Assembly (NCBI RefSeq): GCF_000428725.1 | Contig: NZ_AUAM01000038.1 | Coordinates: 1 to 44,353 of the forward strand | Origin: Psychromonas aquimarina ATCC BAA-1526 | GTDB lineage: Bacteria; Pseudomonadota; Gammaproteobacteria; Enterobacterales; Psychromonadaceae | Length of the DNA stretch: 44,353 nt | Direction of reading: 5' to 3' | In this document: positions 1-12,974 of the stretch, piece by piece | Numbering within the stretch: the first letter of the stretch is position 1 | How the letters are laid out: every line of letters starts with the position of its first letter | Position numbers and translations under genes: made by a program | Notes under the pieces: generated by a model | The model's input: only the letters and a program-made list of their open reading frames with translations | What the model was told of the DNA's origin: nothing | Databases searched by the model: none

Positions 1-62
1 ACTTGCATGTGTTAAGCCTGCCGCCAGCGTTCAATCTGAGCCATGATCAAACTCTTCAATTT
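1..62 (-). rRNA. rrs: 16S ribosomal RNA, 5' end (partial)
   Basis: The reverse complement of this segment begins AAATTGAAGAGTTTGATCAT and continues through the universal 8F/27F region (GGCTCAGATTGAACGCTGGC) to AACACATGCAAGT, which is the 5' end of bacterial 16S rRNA. Only about the first 62 bases are present; the gene leaves the window on the left. Its boxA and two promoters lie just to the right, so this is the start of an rrn operon transcribed away from oriC. Confidence 0.97.
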
Positions 63-270
63 AAAGTTTAATACGCTTTCTTTTTCGTGAGAAAAAGAGA
101 AGCAAGCTCAATATTACTGACTAAAACTAATCACCGAAGTGATTGGTTATTCTGAATTAATGAATTAATTCGTGTGTCACTAAATATTGATGTTGCCTTA
201 CAAGTAAGGTCTTTGATTTTTTTTGAAATCACATCAACAATAAGTGTCCACACAGATTGTTTGATTAAAT

Positions 271-282
271 TGTTAAAGAGCG
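271..282 (-). promoter_or_regulatory. rrn leader boxA antitermination site
   Basis: On the minus strand this reads CGCTCTTTAACA, the boxA core bound by NusB/S10 in rRNA leaders. It is followed by AATTTAATCAAACAATCTG, closely resembling the Escherichia coli rrn leader. It lies between promoter P2 and the 16S 5' end, as expected. Confidence 0.85.
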
Positions 283-302
283 TGCCTTTCGGCGAGGTGC
301 GT

Positions 303-330
303 ATATTACGTCACCAGCGAACATAGTCAA
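303..330 (-). promoter_or_regulatory. rrn promoter P2
   Basis: On the minus strand a -35 TTGACT (325-330) is separated by 16 bp from a -10 TAATAT (303-308), followed by an ACGCACC discriminator. An AT-rich tract lies upstream. The position just before boxA fits the second promoter of a tandem rrn promoter pair. Confidence 0.75.
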
Positions 331-481
331 GGCTTATTATTTAATATTTTGTAAAGATAATTAATCTTTCTAAAATATGAAATTCAATGTTTTCAAACAA
401 CGTTTAACGTTTTTAAAAACTAACCTCTTTTGTTCTCAGTCACTTGGCAACTTGCGTTGTACCCCGTGTCTGTGGGGTCGC

Positions 482-509
482 ATTATAGGGATTAGAGGAA
501 CATTGGCAA
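482..509 (-). promoter_or_regulatory. rrn promoter P1
   Basis: On the minus strand a -35 TTGCCA (504-509) and a perfect -10 TATAAT (482-487) are 16 bp apart, the short spacer typical of rrn P1. The discriminator is GCGACCCC and the downstream sequence CACAGACACGG is very like E. coli rrn P1. An AT-rich stretch upstream (about 510-560) could act as an UP element. Transcription would start near position 475. Confidence 0.85.
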
Positions 510-673
510 GTGTTTATTTATGTTTTTTTCAATAAATTATCTGAACGAATATTTTTCACACAATCTGCTGTTTTGTTCGGCAATTTCAGCACCATTCACT
601 ATTATTAGGTTACATAAATTCATTAATTGTATTTTCCCTTATATAGTAGAAGTACATTTTATGGAGAAGACCA

Positions 674-1138
674 ATGAGCAATATACAAATATTAGTAGGC
701 AGTACACTAGGCGGCGCTGAATATGTAGCGGAAGCTATACAGCCTTTGTTAGAAGAAGCTGGTTTTGACAGCGAACTGCATTTTGATCCGGATTTAAATA
801 ATTTATCTTTACAAGAAGATCAAATATGGCTGATTTGTGTTTCTACTCATGGTGCCGGTGATTATCCGGAAAATTTCAAACCTTTTGTCGAGCAGCTGCA
901 GCAGGTTAATGCTCCTTTAAATGAAGTTCGTTACGGCATAGTCGGTATTGGAGATTCAAATTACGATACTTATTGTGAAGCTTCTAAGAATATAGATTTT
1001 TTATTAGAAGATATGGGAGCAGTCCGTTTAGGAGAACGTTTTGAAATTGATGTTGCAGAATATCCAATCCCGGAAGATCATGTTTTAGAATGGATCCCTA
1101 TGTGGATTGAAGATCTAAACGATATTATTGAAGATTAA
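674..1138 (+). CDS. mioC: MioC flavodoxin-like protein
   Basis: A 154-residue FMN-binding flavodoxin-fold protein; MioC in E. coli (147 aa) is an electron carrier linked to biotin synthase activity. The FMN phosphate-binding loop is visible at residues 9-16 (GSTLGGAE), followed by the conserved STHGAGDYP loop near residue 58 and GIGDSNYDTYC near residue 92, all characteristic of MioC. The ATG at 674 is preceded by a GGAG-type ribosome binding site at about 663. The gene reads toward oriC, as in E. coli where mioC transcription enters the origin. It is divergent from the rrn operon. Confidence 0.93.
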   Translation: MSNIQILVGSTLGGAEYVAEAIQPLLEEAGFDSELHFDPDLNNLSLQEDQIWLICVSTHGAGDYPENFKPFVEQLQQVNAPLNEVRYGIVGIGDSNYDTYCEASKNIDFLLEDMGAVRLGERFEIDVAEYPIPEDHVLEWIPMWIEDLNDIIED

Positions 1139-1500
1139 TAATATATTTACCCACAGGCTGTTGTGCATAAAGTCTTTATAAGTATTTAATTAGTTTTGTT
1201 TAAACTTTGCATAAAGTTGTGGGTAATTCCCCCTGTGTATAACCCGCTAAAATATCCCAAGATTAATCCCGCTTAGATCTATTTTTGATCACACTTTAGG
1301 ATCCAATCTAAGATCCTGATCTTTAAATTAAAAAACAGTTTTTACACAGAAACTCAATTACTTAATAAGTATAGTAATAAAAGATCTTTAAAGATCTATA
1401 TATAATACTAATACTATTGATTTGATCTTATGTGTGTCTTCTTAGCTAGGAAAAAGGTAAAATCCTTTTTTAAATTTTTAACTCAAGTTTTGGAAGACGA
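1139..1500 (+). other. oriC: Chromosomal replication origin oriC (between mioC and mnmG)
   Basis: This 362-bp AT-rich gap sits in the classic gammaproteobacterial oriC position. DnaA-box-like 9-mers are seen at 1147-1155 (TTACCCACA), 1162-1170 (TTATGCACA, minus), 1218-1226 (TTACCCACA, minus), 1234-1242 (TTATACACA, minus) and 1340-1348 (TTTTACACA). Eight GATC Dam/SeqA sites lie at 1276, 1287, 1300, 1312, 1318, 1383, 1393 and 1424. GATCTATTTTTGA at 1276 resembles the E. coli 13-mer unwinding repeats, and 1381-1420 is almost pure A/T. The DnaA boxes cluster on the mioC side and the GATC/AT-rich part on the mnmG side. Confidence 0.9.
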
Positions 1501-3390
1501 ATGAATTACCACGAACATTTTGATGTAATTGTTATTGGCGGTGGCCATGCAGGTACTGAAGCAGCCGCTTCATCCGCACGTATGGGTATGAGCACTCTGT
1601 TATTAACCCACAATATTGAAACATTAGGTCAAATGTCATGTAACCCTGCTATTGGCGGTATCGGTAAAGGACACTTGGTTAAAGAAGTTGATGCTTTAGG
1701 CGGTTTGATGGCAAATGCTATCGATAAGGGTGGTATTCAATTCAGAACACTTAACTCAAGTAAAGGACCTGCTGTACGTGCAACCAGAGCACAAGCAGAT
1801 CGTCTTTTATATAAAACAGCTATCCGAGAAAAACTTGAGAATCAGGAAAATTTAAAAATTTTTCAGCAGGAAGTTGAAGATCTTATTGTTGAAAATGATC
1901 AGGTGACTGGTGTTGTCACTAAAATGGGTGTTAAATTTTCAGCTAAAACCGTTGTATTAACTGTAGGTACATTCTTAAACGGTTTAATTCATATCGGTTT
2001 AAAAAATTACAGCGGCGGTCGAGCAGGTGATCCAGCTTCAATCGGCCTGGCTGAAAGATTAAAAGATCTTCCTCTGCGTATGGATCGTTTAAAAACCGGT
2101 ACGCCTGCACGTATTGATGCACGCTCTATTGATTTTTCTGTTTTAGAAACTCAACATGGTGATAATCCTACTCCGGTTTTTTCATTTTTAGGAAACCGTA
2201 ACGATCATCCTAAACAGATCCCGTGTTTTATTACCCATACTAATGAAAAAACTCACGATATTATTCGTAACAATTTACACCGAAGCCCAATGTATTCTGG
2301 TGTAATTGAAGGAATAGGACCGCGTTACTGTCCATCCATTGAAGATAAAATCATGCGTTTTGCTGACAAAAATTCACATCAGATATTTGTTGAACCGGAA
2401 GGGTTAACAACACATGAAGTTTATCCTAACGGGATATCTACGAGTTTACCTTTTGATGTTCAGGTTGATTTTATTCGTTCCATGAAGGGGTTTGAAAACG
2501 CATTTATTACTCGTCCTGGTTATGCTATTGAATATGACTATTTTGACCCGCGGGACCTTAAATCTACTTTAGAGAGTAAATATATCAACGGGTTGTTTTT
2601 TGCCGGCCAGATTAACGGTACAACTGGTTATGAAGAAGCTGCCGCCCAAGGTTTATTAGCCGGCATGAACGCCGGTTTAATGGCGCAGAATAAAGAAGGC
2701 TGGTGCCCAAGACGTGACGAAGCATATATTGGTGTACTGGTTGATGATCTTTCAACTCTTGGAACAAAAGAACCATACCGTATGTTTACCAGCAGAGCCG
2801 AATACCGTTTACTGCTTCGTGAAGATAATGCCGATGCACGTTTAACTGAAAAAGGCCGTGAACTAGGTCTGGTTGATGATATTCGCTGGAAAGCTTTTAG
2901 TGAGAAACAAGAAGCAATTGAAATTGAACTGCAGCGCTTGAAAAGTCAATGGGTTAACCCAACTTCAGTTAATGCTGAGCAGATTAATGCTTTATTGAAA
3001 AATCCGATGCAGAGAGAAAGTACGCTTGAAGCTATGATTCGCCGTCCTGAAGTCACTTATGATGGGTTAATGTCTGTAGACGGATTAGGACCGGCAATTG
3101 AAAATGTACAGGCGGCTGAGCAGGTTGAAATTAAAATCAAATATCAAGGTTATATTGATCGTCAGTTAGATGAGATCGAAAAACTAAAACGTCATGAAGA
3201 TACTCTGCTGCCGAACGATCTTGATTATACCGATATTAAAGGTTTATCAAATGAAGTTACTGCCAAACTGAATGACATAAAACCTGAAAATATTGGACAA
3301 GCTTCAAGAATATCCGGTATAACTCCAGCAGCTATATCTATACTGTTGATTTATTTGAAGAAAAATGGTTTAAGACGTAAGGTTTTATAA
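1501..3390 (+). CDS. mnmG: tRNA U34 carboxymethylaminomethyl modification enzyme MnmG (GidA)
   Basis: The FAD-binding partner of MnmE, which installs the cmnm5 group at wobble U34 of several tRNAs. It is 629 residues, the usual full length. The N-terminal dinucleotide-binding motif [11 protein letters not shown] spans residues 12-22. [17 protein letters not shown] (about 47-63) is the MnmG signature, and the distal FAD motif [19 protein letters not shown] is near residue 362. The C-terminal MnmE-binding helical domain ends in [15 protein letters not shown]. The ATG at 1501 begins directly after oriC. rsmG follows after one base, so the two are cotranscribed. Confidence 0.98.
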   Translation: MNYHEHFDVIVIGGGHAGTEAAASSARMGMSTLLLTHNIETLGQMSCNPAIGGIGKGHLVKEVDALGGLMANAIDKGGIQFRTLNSSKGPAVRATRAQADRLLYKTAIREKLENQENLKIFQQEVEDLIVENDQVTGVVTKMGVKFSAKTVVLTVGTFLNGLIHIGLKNYSGGRAGDPASIGLAERLKDLPLRMDRLKTGTPARIDARSIDFSVLETQHGDNPTPVFSFLGNRNDHPKQIPCFITHTNEKTHDIIRNNLHRSPMYSGVIEGIGPRYCPSIEDKIMRFADKNSHQIFVEPEGLTTHEVYPNGISTSLPFDVQVDFIRSMKGFENAFITRPGYAIEYDYFDPRDLKSTLESKYINGLFFAGQINGTTGYEEAAAQGLLAGMNAGLMAQNKEGWCPRRDEAYIGVLVDDLSTLGTKEPYRMFTSRAEYRLLLREDNADARLTEKGRELGLVDDIRWKAFSEKQEAIEIELQRLKSQWVNPTSVNAEQINALLKNPMQRESTLEAMIRRPEVTYDGLMSVDGLGPAIENVQAAEQVEIKIKYQGYIDRQLDEIEKLKRHEDTLLPNDLDYTDIKGLSNEVTAKLNDIKPENIGQASRISGITPAAISILLIYLKKNGLRRKVL

Positions 3391-3391
3391 A

Positions 3392-4015
3392 ATGAGTCTG
3401 TTACAGCAATTACAAGATATGCTTGAAAAAACTGATCTTGAAGTCTCTGAATTACAACAAAATCAGTTAATACAATTAGTAGAATTATTGAATAAATGGA
3501 ATAAAGCGTACAATCTCACTTCTGTAAGAGATCCTAAGCAAATGCTTGTCAAACATATAATGGACAGTATAGTTGTATCTCCGTACCTGCAGGGGGAGCG
3601 CTTTATTGATGTGGGTACAGGCCCCGGTTTACCTGGGCTGCCTCTGGCAATTTTAAATCCTGATAAGCAGTTTGTCTTACTAGACAGCTTAGGAAAACGC
3701 CTGCGCTTTATTCGTCAGGTTCTCCTTGAGCTTGGTTTAAAAAATGTAACTGCGGTACAGAGCCGAGTTGAAGAGTATCAGCCGGAACAGAAGTTTGATG
3801 TTGTTCTCAGTCGAGCATTTGCTTCACTTCAAGACATGCTTTTCTGGTGTAAACATCTGCCTAATGAAAACGGTCACTTTTTAGCACTGAAGGGGCAGTT
3901 TCCTGAGCAGGAAGTTGCTAATTTAGATAATGATTTTAAATTCATTGAATCTATCTCTTTAAATGTGCCGGATCTTGAAGGTGAACGTTGTTTAGTTAAA
4001 GTGAAGCGTATTTAA
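3392..4015 (+). CDS. rsmG: 16S rRNA (guanine527-N7)-methyltransferase RsmG
   Basis: A 207-residue SAM-dependent methyltransferase that makes m7G527 in the 530 loop of 16S rRNA. The SAM-binding motif [17 protein letters not shown] lies at about residues 71-87, and [12 protein letters not shown] follows with the acidic residue for SAM ribose. The segment SRAFASL and the helix [15 protein letters not shown] near residue 34 are typical of GidB/RsmG. It begins 1 nt after the mnmG stop and is followed by parA after 37 nt, the conserved mnmG-rsmG-parAB order. Confidence 0.97.
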   Translation: MSLLQQLQDMLEKTDLEVSELQQNQLIQLVELLNKWNKAYNLTSVRDPKQMLVKHIMDSIVVSPYLQGERFIDVGTGPGLPGLPLAILNPDKQFVLLDSLGKRLRFIRQVLLELGLKNVTAVQSRVEEYQPEQKFDVVLSRAFASLQDMLFWCKHLPNENGHFLALKGQFPEQEVANLDNDFKFIESISLNVPDLEGERCLVKVKRI

Positions 4016-4052
4016 CATTGGTATTAATAACTTAATTTATAAGTAGGTTTTT

Positions 4053-4847
4053 GTGGGTAAAATAATTGCAATCGCGAACCAGAAAGGCGGAGTTGGTAAA
4101 ACAACTACCTGTGTTAATTTAGCTGCTTCTATGGCGGCAACAAAGCGCAAAGTACTGGTGATTGATTTAGATCCGCAAGGTAATGCAACTATGGGCAGCG
4201 GTGTTGATAAGTATGACGTTGCCCATACCGCTTACGATCTGCTTATTGAAGAACTGCCGTTAGATAAAGTTGTCGAAACTGAAACTTCCGGCGGTTATGA
4301 ACTAGTGGCAGCTAATAGTGATGTTACGGCTGCTGAAGTTAAATTAATGACGTTTTTCTCACGCGAAACACGCTTACGCAGCGCTCTAATCGATTATAAA
4401 GATAAATACGATTATATTTTTATAGACTGCCCGCCTTCATTAAATATGTTAACTGTAAATGCAATGACAGCTTCTGATTCTGTATTAGTACCAATGCAGT
4501 GTGAATATTATGCATTGGAAGGTTTAACTGCGCTGATCGATACCATCAGTAAACTTGCTTCTGTGGTGAATTCAGATCTTAAGATCGAAGGTATTTTACG
4601 TACTATGTACGATCCGCGTAACCGCCTGTCTACAGATGTCTCTGATCAACTCAAAAAACACTTTGGTGAAAAGGTCTATAGAACTATTATTCCACGTAAT
4701 ATCCGCCTTGCTGAAGCACCTAGCTTCAGTACCCCTGTTATGTATTACGATAAATCATCAACCGGCGCTAAAGCATATTTAGCATTAGCGGGGGAGATCT
4801 TACGTCGTGAAGAACAGCTCGAACAAAACAGCCTGGAAACAGTTTAA
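4053..4847 (+). CDS. parA: Chromosome partitioning ATPase ParA (Soj)
   Basis: A 264-residue MinD/ParA-family Walker ATPase that moves ParB-parS complexes and so segregates the origin. The deviant Walker A motif KGGVGKTT is at residues 11-18, Walker A' DLDPQGNAT near residue 39, and Walker B YIFIDCPPSLN near residue 125. The start is a GTG at 4053 preceded by AAGTAGG at 4041-4047; no upstream in-frame start fits better. The length is that of chromosomal rather than plasmid ParA, which usually carries an N-terminal HTH extension. parB follows after 12 nt. Confidence 0.96.
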   Translation: MGKIIAIANQKGGVGKTTTCVNLAASMAATKRKVLVIDLDPQGNATMGSGVDKYDVAHTAYDLLIEELPLDKVVETETSGGYELVAANSDVTAAEVKLMTFFSRETRLRSALIDYKDKYDYIFIDCPPSLNMLTVNAMTASDSVLVPMQCEYYALEGLTALIDTISKLASVVNSDLKIEGILRTMYDPRNRLSTDVSDQLKKHFGEKVYRTIIPRNIRLAEAPSFSTPVMYYDKSSTGAKAYLALAGEILRREEQLEQNSLETV

Positions 4848-4859
4848 ATAGGAATTCTC

Positions 4860-5768
4860 ATGTTAGGGAAAAAAAGAGGTTTAGGTAAAGGGCTTGATTC
4901 TTTACTTAGCAGCAGCACCGACAGCCGTAAAAAACAGGTGTCTCATGATTTTAATGCTGAAAAAACCCAACAATTAGTTGATGATATTAAAGGTGCACTG
5001 ACGGATCTTGATATTGAGTGTCTACACGGCGGTAAATACCAGCCTCGCCGTGATATGTCTCCGCAGGCGCTTGACGAATTAGCCAATTCTATCCGTGCCC
5101 AGGGGATTATTCAGCCGGTGGTAGTTAGAGAAACCGGTCATCAAAAATATGAAATTATTGCCGGTGAAAGACGCTGGCGCGCTGCGAAAATTGTCGGCCT
5201 TAAAAATGTCCCCTGTTTAATAAAAAATGTTGAAGATGATGCTGCTATTGCCATTGCGTTAATAGAAAACATTCAGCGGGAAAATTTAAACGCGATGGAG
5301 GAAGCCATTGCATTAAAACGGCTTTTAGAAGAGTTTGAGCTAACCCATAGTGAAGTTGCAAAAGCAGTTGGTAAATCACGAACAACGGTCAGTAATCTGC
5401 TGCGTTTAAATAACTTAAATGATGACGTAAAAGTCCTGCTGGAGCATGGTGATATTGAGATGGGACATGCCAGAGCACTGCTGGCCTGCGAAGGACCGCT
5501 GCAGTCTGAACTGGCAAAGATCGTTGCCGCCAAGTCATTAACGGTTCGTGAAACTGAGCGCCTAGTTAAAAATGCATTAAACCCCAAACCAGTTAAAGAG
5601 CCTCCTCAGCCTGGTGCGAAAGAGGTTCAGATTATTAATACGTTACAGGATAAATTCGGGTTAGCGGTAACCTCTAAACCGGGTAAAAAAGGTGCCGGTA
5701 AACTGGTTATTGATTATAAATCTCTGGCTGATTTAGATGCATTAATTTCGATTATTGAACAAAACTGA
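4860..5768 (+). CDS. parB: Chromosome partitioning CTPase/DNA-binding protein ParB (Spo0J)
   Basis: A 302-residue ParB that loads at parS and spreads as a CTP-dependent clamp. The N-terminal ParA-stimulating segment KKRGLGKGLDSLL is at residues 4-16. The CTP-binding motifs GERRWRA (102-108) and ENIQRENLN (136-144) are intact. The helix-turn-helix HSEVAKAVGKSRTTVSNLLRL spans about 163-183. The C-terminal dimerisation domain ends at EQN. Candidate parS sites in the same window are at 24664, 38849 and 40158. The gene is the last of the mnmG-rsmG-parAB run. Confidence 0.96.
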   Translation: MLGKKRGLGKGLDSLLSSSTDSRKKQVSHDFNAEKTQQLVDDIKGALTDLDIECLHGGKYQPRRDMSPQALDELANSIRAQGIIQPVVVRETGHQKYEIIAGERRWRAAKIVGLKNVPCLIKNVEDDAAIAIALIENIQRENLNAMEEAIALKRLLEEFELTHSEVAKAVGKSRTTVSNLLRLNNLNDDVKVLLEHGDIEMGHARALLACEGPLQSELAKIVAAKSLTVRETERLVKNALNPKPVKEPPQPGAKEVQIINTLQDKFGLAVTSKPGKKGAGKLVIDYKSLADLDALISIIEQN

Positions 5769-6355
5769 GCGATAAGTTTAAACTCCTGCTCACACCCTGT
5801 AAGACTCTGCTTAAAATCAGAGATAAAAATCTCTTATTTAAGGGGAATTTAGAATATTCCCCTGTTCCAAAACAACATATTTTGTTAACGATTTTTTTCT
5901 CGATACCTGTGATTATTATTCTATTGCTCTAGCTCACATTTTTTATGACGCTTAATAAATAAACTCCTTTGAATTATTACCCTGGTGTCTGTAAAGACCC
6001 TTGCTGTAAAAGAGCTGACAGTTTATTCTGCAGAATAATTGGCGTGATAATCATTAAGCCGTTAATCTGCAAAATAAGCTCTGCTTTTCAGCTGCAGGGA
6101 AGCTGCTTAGTAAATATAATGACCTTTCCATTGCCGATGCTGGGTGTAATAAACACCCGGTAAAATTGGAAATTAATTACATGTAGCTTGTGGCTTTGCT
6201 AGTGGTAATTAACCTAGATCAATAAAACCCCCTGCTTTTCTTGTGGTTTTATTACGCGAGGTGTAATTTATTTTCATTATTGCTCAATAACAAATTAACC
6301 TTTCATAAAAACGTTATTTTGTTAACACTATAACTAACTTATCCGGTCATTGCGT
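5769..6355. other. Gene-poor interval between parB and the atp operon
   Basis: About 590 bp with no convincing gene. It contains several small hairpins: AGAGAT-4-ATCTCT at 5819-5834, GGGGAAT-7-ATTCCCC at 5842-5862 and GGGTGT-5-ACACCC at 6142-6158. None is followed by a clear T-tract, so I call no strong terminator. The atp promoter must lie here or just downstream, but I cannot single out convincing -35/-10 boxes. A 64-codon open frame at 5969-6163 has no ribosome site and no recognisable protein features. Confidence 0.5.
5841..5863 (+). terminator. Possible terminator hairpin after parB
   Basis: GGGGAAT and ATTCCCC form a 7-bp stem with a 7-nt loop, about 75 nt after the parB stop and preceded by a smaller hairpin at 5819-5834. 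The T-tract expected of an intrinsic terminator is missing (CTGTTCC follows), so this is a weak call. Confidence 0.3.
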
Positions 6356-6469
6356 ATGCTCTATATTGCATTGATAGGCTTTGTCGGTATACTTTGCGCA
6401 ATATTTTTAATCTGTGTCATAGAAGTTGTTAATAAAAAACACCTTATTGTGCTGCAGGCTGAAAAATAA
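6356..6469 (+). CDS. Possible 37-residue single-pass membrane protein upstream of atpI
   Basis: A short frame from ATG 6356 to TAA 6469 encodes 37 residues. Residues 2-25 (LYIALIGFVGILCAIFLICV and on) are strongly hydrophobic, then comes a short tail with two lysines and a histidine (NKKHLIVLQAEK). It ends 12 nt before the atpI start, with the AAAGGA ribosome site of atpI right behind its stop. This suggests translational proximity with the operon. No good ribosome site precedes its own ATG. I do not recognise the family. The membrane-helix composition and position are the only arguments, and it may be spurious. Confidence 0.35.
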   Translation: MLYIALIGFVGILCAIFLICVIEVVNKKHLIVLQAEK

Positions 6470-6481
6470 AAGGAAATCATA

Positions 6482-7692
<1,211 letters not shown>

Positions 7693-7725
7693 TTTTTTAT
7701 ACTATTTAATTTTTAAATAACTTAA

Positions 7726-8001
<276 letters not shown>

Positions 8002-8040
8002 CTAACAGTTCCTAATTAACTATATTATTGAGGATCGGTT

Positions 8041-8511
8041 ATGAATATAAATGCCACTCTAATAGGCCAAGCAATAGCATTTGCTTTGTTTGTTTTGTTC
8101 TGCATGAAGTACGTGTGGCCGCCATTGATTGCTGCTATTGAAGAGCGACAAAAGAAAATTTCTGACGGTTTAACGCAAGCTGAACGTGCCGGAAAAGATC
8201 TTGAGTTAGCTCAGGCTAAATCAATTGAACGATTAAAAGAAGCAAAATCTCAAGCTGCTGAAATCGTTGAACAAGCAAACAAACGTCGTGCTCAAATCGT
8301 TGAAGAAGCGAAAATGGAAGGTGAAACTGAGCGATTGAAGATCGTTGCCCAGGGCGAAGCTGAAGTTGAAAGTGAACGTAGCCGTGCTCGTGAAGAGTTA
8401 CGTCAACAAGTATCTGCTCTTGCGATTGCCGGTGCCGAGAAAATTATTAAACGTTCTATTGATAAAGAAGCGAACAGCGACATTATTGATAAATTGGTTG
8501 CTGAACTATAA
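8041..8511 (+). CDS. atpF: ATP synthase Fo subunit b (AtpF)
   Basis: The 156-residue peripheral stalk subunit, the same length as in E. coli. One N-terminal membrane helix (about residues 5-25, [22 protein letters not shown]) is followed by a long charged alpha-helical coiled coil rich in Ala, Glu, Lys and Arg, ending in [13 protein letters not shown], the delta-binding end. The ribosome site is GAGGATCGGTT before ATG 8041. atpH follows 11 nt after its stop. Confidence 0.96.
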   Translation: MNINATLIGQAIAFALFVLFCMKYVWPPLIAAIEERQKKISDGLTQAERAGKDLELAQAKSIERLKEAKSQAAEIVEQANKRRAQIVEEAKMEGETERLKIVAQGEAEVESERSRAREELRQQVSALAIAGAEKIIKRSIDKEANSDIIDKLVAEL

Positions 8512-8522
8512 GGAACGAGCTT

Positions 8523-9056
8523 ATGTCTGAATTGACTACCGTAGCTCGCCCTTACGCAAGAGCTGCTTTTGAACTTGCTGTTGAAAATAACAATATTAAA
8601 GCCTGGTCTGAAATGTTGTCCTTTGCTGCTGAAGTTGTTACTAATCCAACAGTTGAAGTTATATTAAGCAGCACGAAAACAGCGCAAGAGCTAGCCGATT
8701 TATTGATTAATATCTGTGATGACAAGCTTGATAAAAGAGGTCAGAACTTAATTAATCTAATGGCTGAAAATGGACGTTTGAGTGTTTTACCTCGCGTAGT
8801 TGAACTCTATGCCGACTTAGTTACTGAACATAATCAAGAGATTGACGTTATCGTCGTTTCTGCTTATGCATTAGCTAAAAAGCAAAAAGAAGAGTTAAGC
8901 AGATCGTTAGAAAAACGTCTCGCACGAAAAGTAAATCTTAATTGTAGTATTGATAAATCCCTGATTTCCGGAATGGTAATTACTGCGGGTGATTTAGTGA
9001 TTGATAGCACTGCTAGCGGTCAGCTGAATCGTTTATCTGATACTTTACAATCTTAA
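8523..9056 (+). CDS. atpH: ATP synthase F1 subunit delta (AtpH)
   Basis: The 177-residue subunit that joins the peripheral stalk to the top of the alpha/beta hexamer. The N-terminal VARPYARAAFELA (residues 7-19) and C-terminal SLISGMVITAGDLVIDSTASGQLNRL are the two conserved ends of the OSCP/delta family. AAGGAACGAGCTT precedes the ATG. It lies in the standard atpF-atpH-atpA order. Confidence 0.96.
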   Translation: MSELTTVARPYARAAFELAVENNNIKAWSEMLSFAAEVVTNPTVEVILSSTKTAQELADLLINICDDKLDKRGQNLINLMAENGRLSVLPRVVELYADLVTEHNQEIDVIVVSAYALAKKQKEELSRSLEKRLARKVNLNCSIDKSLISGMVITAGDLVIDSTASGQLNRLSDTLQS

Positions 9057-9068
9057 TGGGAAATTGGC

Positions 9069-10610
9069 ATGCAACTGAATTCCACTGAAATTAGCGACCT
9101 TATCAAGCAGCGAATTGAAAAATTCGAAGCGGTAAGTGAAGCGCGTAATGAAGGTACAATCGTTTCTGTAAGCGATGGTATTATTCGCATCAACGGCCTT
9201 GCTGAATGTATGCAGGGTGAGATGATCGAATTACCAAACGGCAGCTTTGCTATGGCACTTAACCTTGAGCGTGACTCGGTAGGTGCGGTAGTAATGGGAC
9301 CTTACCGTGATCTTAAAGAAGGCGAAAAAGTTAAATCAACTGGTCGTATTCTTGAAGTACCTGTAGGTAAAGGTCTTTTAGGTCGTGTTGTAAACACTCT
9401 TGGTGAGCCGATTGACGGTAAGGGCCCGATTGATAATGACGGTTACTCTCCAATCGAAGTAATTGCTCCGGGTGTAATCGACCGTAAATCAGTTGATCAG
9501 CCTGTTCAAACGGGCTGGAAATCAATCGATTCAATGATTCCAATCGGTCGTGGTCAACGTGAATTAATCATCGGTGACCGTCAGGTAGGTAAAACTGCTA
9601 TCGCGATTGATGCAATCATTAACCAAAAATCAACAGGTTTATACTCTATCTATGTTGCAATCGGCCAGAAAGCCTCAACTATTGCTAACGTAGTACGTAA
9701 ACTTGAAGAACACGGTGCATTAGAAAATACAATCGTTGTTGTTGCATCTGCTTCTGAAGCTGCTGCACTGCAGTACCTGGCGCCTTATGCCGGTTGTTCA
9801 ATGGGTGAATACTTCCGCGACCGCGGTGAAGATGCACTGATTGTATATGATGATCTTTCTAAACAGGCTGTTGCCTACCGTCAGATTTCACTACTGCTTA
9901 AACGTCCTCCTGGCCGTGAAGCATACCCTGGTGACGTTTTCTATCTTCATTCTCGTCTTCTTGAACGTGCATCTCGTGTAAGCGAAGTTTACGTTGAACA
10001 ATTCACTAAGGGTGAAGTGAAAGGTAAAACCGGTTCATTAACGGCATTACCAATCATCGAAACGCAGGCGGGCGATGTATCTGCATTCGTACCTACTAAC
10101 GTAATCTCTATTACCGATGGTCAGATCTTCTTAACGACTGAACTGTTTAATAGTGGTGTTCGTCCTGCGGTTGATCCGGGTATTTCTGTATCACGAGTTG
10201 GTGGTGCGGCACAGTGTAAAGTAATTAAAAAACTGTCTGGTGGTATCCGTACTGCACTAGCTCAGTACCGTGAATTAGCGGCCTTTGCACAGTTTGCATC
10301 GGATCTTGATGATGCAACGCGCAAGCAGCTTGATCATGGTAAAAAAGTAACTGAATTAATGAAGCAGAAACAATATGCTCCAATGTCAGTTGTTGAACAG
10401 GCGTTATCACTATTCGCTGCAGAGAAAGGATATCTTAACGATGTCGATGTAGAAAAAGTTTTAGACTTTGAAGCATCACTTATCTCTTATGCTAAAAATG
10501 AGCATGCTGAGTTCTATGCTCAAATTAATGAAACTGGTGATTACAGCAAAGATATTGAAGGACAGTTCAAGGCTATCTTGGAATCTTTCAAAGCGACGCA
10601 AACCTGGTAA
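9069..10610 (+). CDS. atpA: ATP synthase F1 subunit alpha (AtpA)
   Basis: The 513-residue non-catalytic nucleotide-binding subunit of F1, identical in length to the E. coli protein. The Walker A loop GDRQVGKT is at residues 169-176, Walker B ALIVYDD near residue 257. The conserved [15 protein letters not shown] segment is near residue 363, with the arginine finger in the ISVSRVG context. The start at 9069 lies 12 nt after the atpH stop with GGGAAATTGGC as ribosome site. Confidence 0.98.
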   Translation: MQLNSTEISDLIKQRIEKFEAVSEARNEGTIVSVSDGIIRINGLAECMQGEMIELPNGSFAMALNLERDSVGAVVMGPYRDLKEGEKVKSTGRILEVPVGKGLLGRVVNTLGEPIDGKGPIDNDGYSPIEVIAPGVIDRKSVDQPVQTGWKSIDSMIPIGRGQRELIIGDRQVGKTAIAIDAIINQKSTGLYSIYVAIGQKASTIANVVRKLEEHGALENTIVVVASASEAAALQYLAPYAGCSMGEYFRDRGEDALIVYDDLSKQAVAYRQISLLLKRPPGREAYPGDVFYLHSRLLERASRVSEVYVEQFTKGEVKGKTGSLTALPIIETQAGDVSAFVPTNVISITDGQIFLTTELFNSGVRPAVDPGISVSRVGGAAQCKVIKKLSGGIRTALAQYRELAAFAQFASDLDDATRKQLDHGKKVTELMKQKQYAPMSVVEQALSLFAAEKGYLNDVDVEKVLDFEASLISYAKNEHAEFYAQINETGDYSKDIEGQFKAILESFKATQTW

Positions 10611-10658
10611 TTAGTTAACGGCTCAGGTCGTTAATTAAGCATTAATTAGGAGCTAGAA

Positions 10659-11525
10659 ATGGCCGGCGATAAAGAAATTAGAAATAAGATCGCGAGTGTA
10701 AAAAACACTCAGAAGATCACTGGCGCCATGGAAATGGTTGCTGCATCAAAGATGCGGCGTGCGCAGCAGCGTATGTCTAGCACTCATGCTTATGCTGAAA
10801 CTATGCGTAAAGTGATTGGTCATATCGCACTTGGTAAACTTGAATACAAGCACCCTTATGTCGAAGAAAGAGAGATAAAGCGTGTTGGTTATATTGTCAT
10901 TTCAAGTGATCGTGGTTTATGTGGCGGTTTAAATATTAACTTGTTTAAACCTGTTATTGCAGCAATGCAGGAACACTCGGAAGCGGGTGTTGAAGTTGAT
11001 TTAGCCGTTATCGGTTCTAAAGCAACCACATTCTTCAATGGCTTAGGCGCTAATGTAGTCGCTCAAACTTCTGGTTTGGGTGATGCACCAACCGTTAATG
11101 ATTTAATCGGTTCGGTGAAAATTATGCTAGATGCTTATGATGAAGGCAAAATCGATCGCTTATATATAGTGAACAATAAATTCATTAGTACCATGGTACA
11201 AGAACCGTCAGTTAACCAGTTGTTACCTCTGCCGAAAGCAGAAGACGACGAAGAGGTGTCTAAACACCTATGGGATTATATTTACGAAGGTGATGCAAAG
11301 GTTATCCTTGATGCATTATTAATTCGTTATGTTGAATCTCAGGTTTATCAAGGTGTTGTAGAAAATTTAGCATGTGAGCAGGTGTCTCGAATGGTTGCAA
11401 TGAAAGCTGCAACTGATAATGCTAATACCTTAATTGACGAGTTACAGCTTGTTGCCAATAAAGCACGTCAAGCGGCGATTACTCAGGAACTTTCTGAGAT
11501 TTGCGGCGGTGCGGCTGCGGTATAA
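10659..11525 (+). CDS. atpG: ATP synthase F1 subunit gamma (AtpG)
   Basis: The 288-residue central rotor shaft. The N-terminal coiled-coil helix ([20 protein letters not shown], then [12 protein letters not shown]) and the C-terminal helix ([20 protein letters not shown], then [15 protein letters not shown]) form the shaft; the middle carries [15 protein letters not shown] (about 83-97), a gamma signature. TTAGGAGCTAGAA supplies the ribosome site. It lies between atpA and atpD with gaps of 48 and 36 nt. Confidence 0.98.
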   Translation: MAGDKEIRNKIASVKNTQKITGAMEMVAASKMRRAQQRMSSTHAYAETMRKVIGHIALGKLEYKHPYVEEREIKRVGYIVISSDRGLCGGLNINLFKPVIAAMQEHSEAGVEVDLAVIGSKATTFFNGLGANVVAQTSGLGDAPTVNDLIGSVKIMLDAYDEGKIDRLYIVNNKFISTMVQEPSVNQLLPLPKAEDDEEVSKHLWDYIYEGDAKVILDALLIRYVESQVYQGVVENLACEQVSRMVAMKAATDNANTLIDELQLVANKARQAAITQELSEICGGAAAV

Positions 11526-11534
11526 GCAAATTAA

Positions 11535-12959
<1,425 letters not shown>

Positions 12960-12974
12960 TAACCGGAGGTTACT

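Noticed and set aside
520..720. 66-codon frame overlapping the mioC start
   Set aside because: It lies over the AT-rich rrn/mioC promoter region and ends inside mioC in another frame; MioC is clearly the real gene.
5969..6163. 64-codon open frame between parB and atpI
   Set aside because: No ribosome site, no recognisable motif, odd composition (many Cys and Ile) and overlap with small hairpins.
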